From contig DATCOZ010000140.1 in NCBI GenBank assembly GCA_036564345.1, forward strand, positions 1 to 9,424: a stretch of DNA of 9,424 nt, read 5' to 3'. This document shows, piece after piece, positions 1 through 9,424 of this stretch (the first letter of the stretch is position 1; each line of letters begins with the position of its first letter). Made by a program: the position numbers and the translations under genes. The stretch comes from UBA6019 sp036564345. Lineage in GTDB: Bacteria > Chloroflexota > Dormibacteria > Dormibacterales > Dormibacteraceae. The notes beneath the pieces are model-generated. The model worked only from the letters and a program-made list of their open reading frames with translations, did not search any database and was not told the DNA's origin.

Positions 1-315
1 AAGCAGGCCGAGGGCGTCGGCGCCCGCTACCAGGTCGCGCTCGGCGAATTGCCAATCCCCCTTCGCACGCGGCTGGTGATCGTCGAATGGAACCGGCCGG
101 AGGCGATCGGCTGGGCTACCGAGTCGGGTCCGGTGACCAACCACGGCCGCTGGTCTTTCGGCGGCGAGGAAGGGGGCACCGAGGTCGAGCTGGCGGTGAT
201 CTATCAGCCGCCGGCGGGCGGGCTCGGCAATATCGTGGCAAGCGGGATCGAGGGCATCGTCCGGGGCAGGATCGTGGCCGCCCTCGACCGCATGAAGGAG
301 GAGCTCGAGCGGTGA
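1..315 (+). CDS. SRPBCC-fold (START/polyketide cyclase-like) protein, 3' part
   Basis: The frame is open from base 1, so the gene begins outside the window; 104 codons and the TGA stop (313-315) are visible. The fragment has the look of the second half of an SRPBCC (Bet v1/START-like) lipid- or ligand-binding domain. A strand with VIVEWNRPEAIGW leads to GRWSFGGEEGGTEVEL, then an IYQPPAGGLGN turn, and a long C-terminal helix ending in AALDRMKEELER. This strand-strand-long-helix pattern with a terminal LxxLK-type helix is typical of the polyketide cyclase/dehydrase family. Such proteins bind small hydrophobic ligands; the ligand cannot be predicted here. A TTG at 49 is a possible internal start, but the coding sense upstream of it (ARYQVALGE) fits the fold, so I treat the gene as 5'-truncated by the window. 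Its stop overlaps the start of the next gene. The family call is from sequence pattern only. Confidence 0.75.
   Translation, partial: KQAEGVGARYQVALGELPIPLRTRLVIVEWNRPEAIGWATESGPVTNHGRWSFGGEEGGTEVELAVIYQPPAGGLGNIVASGIEGIVRGRIVAALDRMKEELER
295..301 (+). promoter_or_regulatory. Shine-Dalgarno for the small alpha/beta hydrolase
   Basis: AAGGAGG lies inside the end of the upstream SRPBCC gene, about 10 bases before the GTG at 312. It is the strongest ribosome-binding site in the window. It decides that the hydrolase starts at the GTG overlapping the upstream stop, not at an ATG farther upstream in the same frame (87), which would only translate the shadow of the SRPBCC gene. Confidence 0.7.
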
Positions 316-803
316 TCTACCTCGGCCACGGCGCGTCCGGCAGCGCGGCGTCGATGCAGCCGTATGTCGACGGGCTCAAGCGCCGCGGAATCCAGGCTGC
401 CGCGGTTGAGCTGCCCCGGGGAGGGGCGGAGCGGGCGATGCCGGTCTTCCTCGAGCAGTCGGGCTCCGGCAAGGAGATCGCCGTCGGGGGTCAGTCGTTC
501 GGTGGACGCGTGGCCAGCATGCTGGCGGTCGACCATCCTTTCCGCGGCCTGGTCCTCTTCAGCTACCCGCTCCACCGACCCGGCTTTCCCGACCAGCTGC
601 GCACCGAGCACTGGTCGCGGATCCTCTGCCCGGTGCTGCTCCTCTCGGGTGAGTCGGACCCCTTCGCGACCCTCGACCTGCTGCGCCGTGAGGTGGCCAA
701 GCTCGCCGACCACCAGCTGGTGACGTATCCCCGCGCCGGCCACGGCCTGAAGGGCGCCGACCTCGAAGATGCGCTCGACCGGGTCGCGAGCTTCCTCCGC
801 TAA
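312..803 (+). CDS. Small alpha/beta hydrolase (Tex30/KANL3-like, dienelactone hydrolase superfamily)
   Basis: A 163-residue single-domain alpha/beta hydrolase without a cap. It has an N-terminal oxyanion-type motif GHGASG (residues 5-10), a nucleophile elbow GGQSFGG with Ser62, an acid in SGESDPF at Asp116, and a histidine in AGHGLKG at His144. The Ser-Asp-His triad is therefore complete. The compact size and the HGASG opening match the bacterial 'alpha/beta family hydrolase' group related to Tex30/KANL3. Its members are cytoplasmic and mostly of unknown substrate, so esterase or thioesterase activity is possible but unproven. The GTG start at 312 overlaps the TGA of the SRPBCC gene as GTGA and has a good Shine-Dalgarno at 295-301, which implies translational coupling. 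The open frame extends upstream to 87, but that part is an arginine/glycine-rich shadow of the previous gene. No signal peptide or membrane segment is visible. Confidence 0.85.
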   Translation: MIYLGHGASGSAASMQPYVDGLKRRGIQAAAVELPRGGAERAMPVFLEQSGSGKEIAVGGQSFGGRVASMLAVDHPFRGLVLFSYPLHRPGFPDQLRTEHWSRILCPVLLLSGESDPFATLDLLRREVAKLADHQLVTYPRAGHGLKGADLEDALDRVASFLR

Positions 804-815
804 CCTGCCAGCAAC

Positions 816-819
816 GAGG
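816..819 (+). promoter_or_regulatory. Shine-Dalgarno for the epoxide hydrolase gene
   Basis: GAGG sits in the 22-base gap between the two hydrolase genes, 6 bases before the ATG at 826. This spacing selects the ATG at 826 over the in-frame ATG or other codons upstream from 769, which lie inside the previous gene. The gap is too short to hold a convincing promoter or terminator. Confidence 0.6.
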
Positions 820-825
820 CAAGAA

Positions 826-1716
826 ATGAACATCGAGAAGGGACGGCTGCAGGCGAACGGGATCACCTTCTCCGTGCTGGCCGCCGGGGGACGGGACCGC
901 CCGGTGGTGCTCCTCCTCCACGGCTTTCCGGAGGGCAAGGAGTCCTGGGAGCCACAGCTCATCGCCCTGTCCGACGCCGGCTGGCGGGCGGTCGCCCCCG
1001 ATCTTCGCGGCTTCGGCGGAACCGACGCGCCAAAGGGCGTCGACGCCTATGCGATGCCTCACCTGGTGGCCGACGTCGAAGGCCTCATCTCGGCGCTGGG
1101 CGAGGACCAGGTCGATCTCGTCGGCCATGATTGGGGCGCCCTCGTGGGCTGGCCGTTCGTGAGCCGGCATCCCCGCCTGGTGCGCACCTGGACCTCGCTC
1201 TCGGTGCCCCATCCCACCGCCCTCGCCAGTGCGAGCGGCCTCGACGGCAATCCAAACCCGGACCCCGACCAGCGCCAGCGCTCCGCCTACATCGGGCTTT
1301 TCCACAAGGCGGGCAAGGCCGAAGAGGTGCTGCTCGAGAACGGCGCCGAGCGGCTCCGGGCGATGTACAGGCTCGGTCCCAACCCGGACGCGGTGCCCGA
1401 GGAGATGGTCTCCTCGTTCATCCAGGGTTTTCAGCGCGAGGGCCGGCTGACCGCCGGGCTCAACTACTACCGGGCCAACCTGAAGCCGGCCGCCTACGCC
1501 GCCTACCCGCCCAGCCCCAACCCGATCACGCCGCCCACCCTCCTCATCTGGGGCGACCAGGACCCGGCGCTGGGCCGCAAGGGTGTCGAGGCGACGGCCG
1601 CGCTCGTGGAAGGCCCCTACCGGCTGCTCGTCCTCGAGGGTGCCGGCCATTGGCTCCAGTTCGAGCGGGCCGGGGAGGTCTCCCGGGCGATCATCGAGCA
1701 GATCAGACGACAATAG
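826..1716 (+). CDS. Epoxide-hydrolase-type alpha/beta hydrolase
   Basis: The 296-residue product is an alpha/beta hydrolase with an aspartate nucleophile. Visible motifs are the oxyanion HGFPE (32-36), RGFGGTD (61-67), the nucleophile elbow GHDWGA with Asp102, SVPHP (126-130), a cap region at about 135-225, the acid in WGDQDP (Asp246), and the base in GAGHWLQFE (His275). Both cap tyrosines expected of epoxide hydrolases appear present: Tyr155 in SAYIGLF and Tyr215 in LNYYRA, where the latter matches the second tyrosine of soluble epoxide hydrolases. This favours epoxide opening by an alkyl-enzyme intermediate over haloalkane or fluoroacetate dehalogenation, whose cap and halide-binding residues differ. 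The physiological substrate is unknown. It is likely cytoplasmic, with no signal peptide. The start at ATG 826 is supported by GAGG six bases upstream. It follows another alpha/beta hydrolase of a different family (serine nucleophile), so the two are not recent duplicates. Confidence 0.9.
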   Translation: MNIEKGRLQANGITFSVLAAGGRDRPVVLLLHGFPEGKESWEPQLIALSDAGWRAVAPDLRGFGGTDAPKGVDAYAMPHLVADVEGLISALGEDQVDLVGHDWGALVGWPFVSRHPRLVRTWTSLSVPHPTALASASGLDGNPNPDPDQRQRSAYIGLFHKAGKAEEVLLENGAERLRAMYRLGPNPDAVPEEMVSSFIQGFQREGRLTAGLNYYRANLKPAAYAAYPPSPNPITPPTLLIWGDQDPALGRKGVEATAALVEGPYRLLVLEGAGHWLQFERAGEVSRAIIEQIRRQ

Positions 1717-1729
1717 GAACTTGAAAGAG

Positions 1730-2125
1730 ATGGGACAGTTCCGCCCGCTGTCCGCCCGTCGCGTCGGACCGCGCCGGCGAGGCCTGAGCACCTTCGGCCT
1801 TGTCCTGATCGTGCTCGGCCTGATCGGGCTCCTGGTCACCTACTCCTTCCTGCCCGGCTGGGTGCCCCGCTACTGGCCCCTGCTCATCGTCGCGATCGGC
1901 CTGCTCGGCCTCTTTCGGAGGCCCGCCTTCGTGACCGAGCTCGACGCGCTGGTCCCCGGCGTTGCGGGGTCGGCCGACCGTACCCGCCGCCGCTTCAGCC
2001 TTGTCGTGGTCGGCATCGGCCTGCTCCTGCTCGTCTTCACGAGCCAACTCGTCGATGAGCGGATCGCGGGGCCGGCGGTGATCATCGCGCTCGGCGTCGC
2101 GCTTCTCTGGCGGCGCTACCGCTGA
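1730..2125 (+). CDS. Small four-helix membrane protein of unknown function
   Basis: A 131-residue protein with a basic N-terminus (RRVGPRRR, residues 10-17) and four hydrophobic segments: about 19-42, 48-62, 89-108 and 112-127. Segments 1-2 and 3-4 each form a hairpin, and arginine clusters at 63-64, 84-88 and 128-131 suggest cytoplasmic loops and ends. The layout resembles the membrane part of LiaI/LiaF-like or DUF5668-type proteins, whose repeated short hydrophobic helices often carry a YWPLLIV-type second helix as here (48-54). I cannot assign a function. ATG 1730 is chosen by convention. A TTG at 1721 would add three residues, and the only purine-rich sites are AGGA at 1715-1718 (11 bases from the ATG) and the GAAAGAG just before it, so the start is uncertain by three codons. 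Its stop TGA overlaps the probable CTG start of the phosphatase gene. Confidence 0.75.
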   Translation: MGQFRPLSARRVGPRRRGLSTFGLVLIVLGLIGLLVTYSFLPGWVPRYWPLLIVAIGLLGLFRRPAFVTELDALVPGVAGSADRTRRRFSLVVVGIGLLLLVFTSQLVDERIAGPAVIIALGVALLWRRYR

Positions 2126-2955
2126 CGGACCGCGACTGGCTCGGCCTCTTCTCGGGGATCGCCGAGGACGTGCGGGCGGTCGTCTCCCCGGTCATCGGCA
2201 CGGTGGGCGGCAGGCAAGAGATATCGACCGGCGCCGGCGGCGACCGCACGGTCGAGATCGACCGCCTTGCCGAGGAGTGCGCGATGGCCGCCTTCGAGCG
2301 GGCGGCGGCCCGCGGCCTCGCCTTCAGCGTCCTCTCCGAGGAGATCGGCCACCGCTCGTTTGGCGCCCCGTACCCGCTGGTGGTGATGGACCCGATCGAC
2401 GGCAGCCTCAACGCGAAGCAGGGCGTGCCCTGCTACGCGATCATGCTGAGCCTGCTCAGCGGGCCGCTGGTGGCCGACCTCAGCGCCGGCTACGTGATGA
2501 ACCTGGTCAACGGCGAGGAGTTCACGGCCATCAAGGGTGGTGGCGCCCATCACCGGCACCGGCCCCTCCTTTCGCTGCCCCGCAGTGATCCGGGGCAGCT
2601 CGAGGTGGTGGCACTCGAGAGCTCGCCCGGCAGCCTCCTGGCGGCGCTACCGCTTCTCAAGCGGGCCCAGAAGCTGCGCATCCTCGGCTCGATGGCGCTC
2701 TCCATCGCCCACACCGCGACCGGCAGCTTCGACGTGTTCTGCTCACCCCTCCGCGCCCGGGTCTTCGACATGACGGCGAGCTTGCTCCTGCTGCTCGAGG
2801 CCGGAGGCGTGGCGACCGACATGGAGGGCGCCTCGCTGGAGGGCCTCGAGGTCGCCTTCAGCGTGCGGACCACGCTCCTCGCCGCGCTGGATCCGGCGGC
2901 CCATGCGCTCGCGCTGGAGCTCCTTCGCGCCGGGTCGCCGGGCGCGGATACTTGA
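2122..2955 (+). CDS. Inositol monophosphatase/fructose-1,6-bisphosphatase superfamily protein (archaeal-type)
   Basis: A magnesium-dependent sugar/inositol phosphate phosphatase, 277 residues if read from CTG 2122. Key motifs are the GAGGDRTVEID segment (37-47), SEE (72-74) with a metal-binding glutamate, DPIDGSLN (90-97) carrying metal ligands Asp90 and Asp93, and VFDMTAS (214-220) with Asp216 in place of the usual WDxAAG. The run DGSLNAKQGVPCYAI, and GYVMNL further on, resemble archaeal IMPase/class IV FBPase enzymes more than bacterial SuhB. Hydrolysis of inositol-1-phosphate or fructose-1,6-bisphosphate is plausible; the true substrate is unknown. The first conventional start is GTG 2170, but this would remove most of the first helix (DWLGLFSGIAEDVRAVV). 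IMPases usually have about 35 residues before the GxxDxxT-like motif, which is met only by starting near 2122. There is no ATG, GTG or TTG in frame between the preceding stop at 2056-2058 and 2170. The fallback is GTG 2170. Confidence 0.8.
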   Translation: MTDRDWLGLFSGIAEDVRAVVSPVIGTVGGRQEISTGAGGDRTVEIDRLAEECAMAAFERAAARGLAFSVLSEEIGHRSFGAPYPLVVMDPIDGSLNAKQGVPCYAIMLSLLSGPLVADLSAGYVMNLVNGEEFTAIKGGGAHHRHRPLLSLPRSDPGQLEVVALESSPGSLLAALPLLKRAQKLRILGSMALSIAHTATGSFDVFCSPLRARVFDMTASLLLLLEAGGVATDMEGASLEGLEVAFSVRTTLLAALDPAAHALALELLRAGSPGADT

Positions 2956-2959
2956 CGCC

Positions 2960-9424
<6,465 letters not shown>

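Noticed and set aside
87..311. Upstream extension of the small hydrolase frame to an ATG at 87
   Set aside because: This part is out of frame with the SRPBCC gene and reads as a Gly/Arg-rich shadow. The strong Shine-Dalgarno and GTGA overlap place the start at 312.
804..825. Possible promoter or terminator in the largest intergenic gap
   Set aside because: Only 22 bases long and accounted for by the ribosome-binding site. No -10/-35 pair or hairpin is visible.
559..1839. 426-codon minus-strand open frame opposite the two hydrolases
   Set aside because: It spans three convincing plus-strand genes and their junctions, and its Arg/Gly/Pro-rich translation indicates a GC-bias shadow.
2574..2599. 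Perfect 9-base inverted repeat (GCTGCCCCG / CGGGGCAGC) with an 8-base loop
   Set aside because: It lies inside the phosphatase coding region, lacks a T-tract, and such hairpins are common by chance at this GC content. It is not supported as a terminator.

Overview
The window is a dense, high-GC bacterial stretch, with G or C dominating third codon positions by eye. All eight genes lie on the + strand. No intergenic gap exceeds about 22 bases, and neighbouring genes mostly overlap by 4 bases, so it reads as one transcription unit or the middle of one. The base composition, the GTG/TTG starts, and the GlgE pathway genes suggest a soil-type high-GC bacterium, such as an Actinomycetota, Chloroflexota or Dormibacterota-like lineage. 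The sequence alone does not fix the phylum.

Left part (1-2125): the 3' end of an SRPBCC-fold protein gene (1-315), a small serine alpha/beta hydrolase of the Tex30/KANL3-like type (312-803), an epoxide-hydrolase-type alpha/beta hydrolase with an aspartate nucleophile and both cap tyrosines (826-1716), and a small four-helix membrane protein (1730-2125). These look like general housekeeping or detoxification genes.

Middle (2122-2955): an inositol-monophosphatase-superfamily sugar phosphatase, closest in its motifs to the archaeal-type dual IMPase/FBPase (class IV) group as I recall it. It is probably translated from a CTG codon that overlaps the previous stop.

Right part (about 2960-9424): the cytoplasmic GlgE pathway of alpha-glucan synthesis, in the order glgE, treS-mak fusion, glgB. 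TreS converts trehalose to maltose. The fused maltokinase phosphorylates maltose to maltose-1-phosphate. GlgE transfers maltosyl units onto alpha-1,4-glucan. GlgB adds alpha-1,6 branches. All catalytic residues I could place are present. glgB runs off the right edge with about 419 codons visible, roughly two thirds of a usual branching enzyme.

The GlgE pathway is well established. The less ordinary points are four successive NTGA stop/start overlaps that together use GTG, CTG, ATG and TTG as starts, the probable CTG start, and the phosphatase gene abutting glgE. I saw no mobile elements, CRISPR arrays, RNA genes, terminators or convincing internal promoters.
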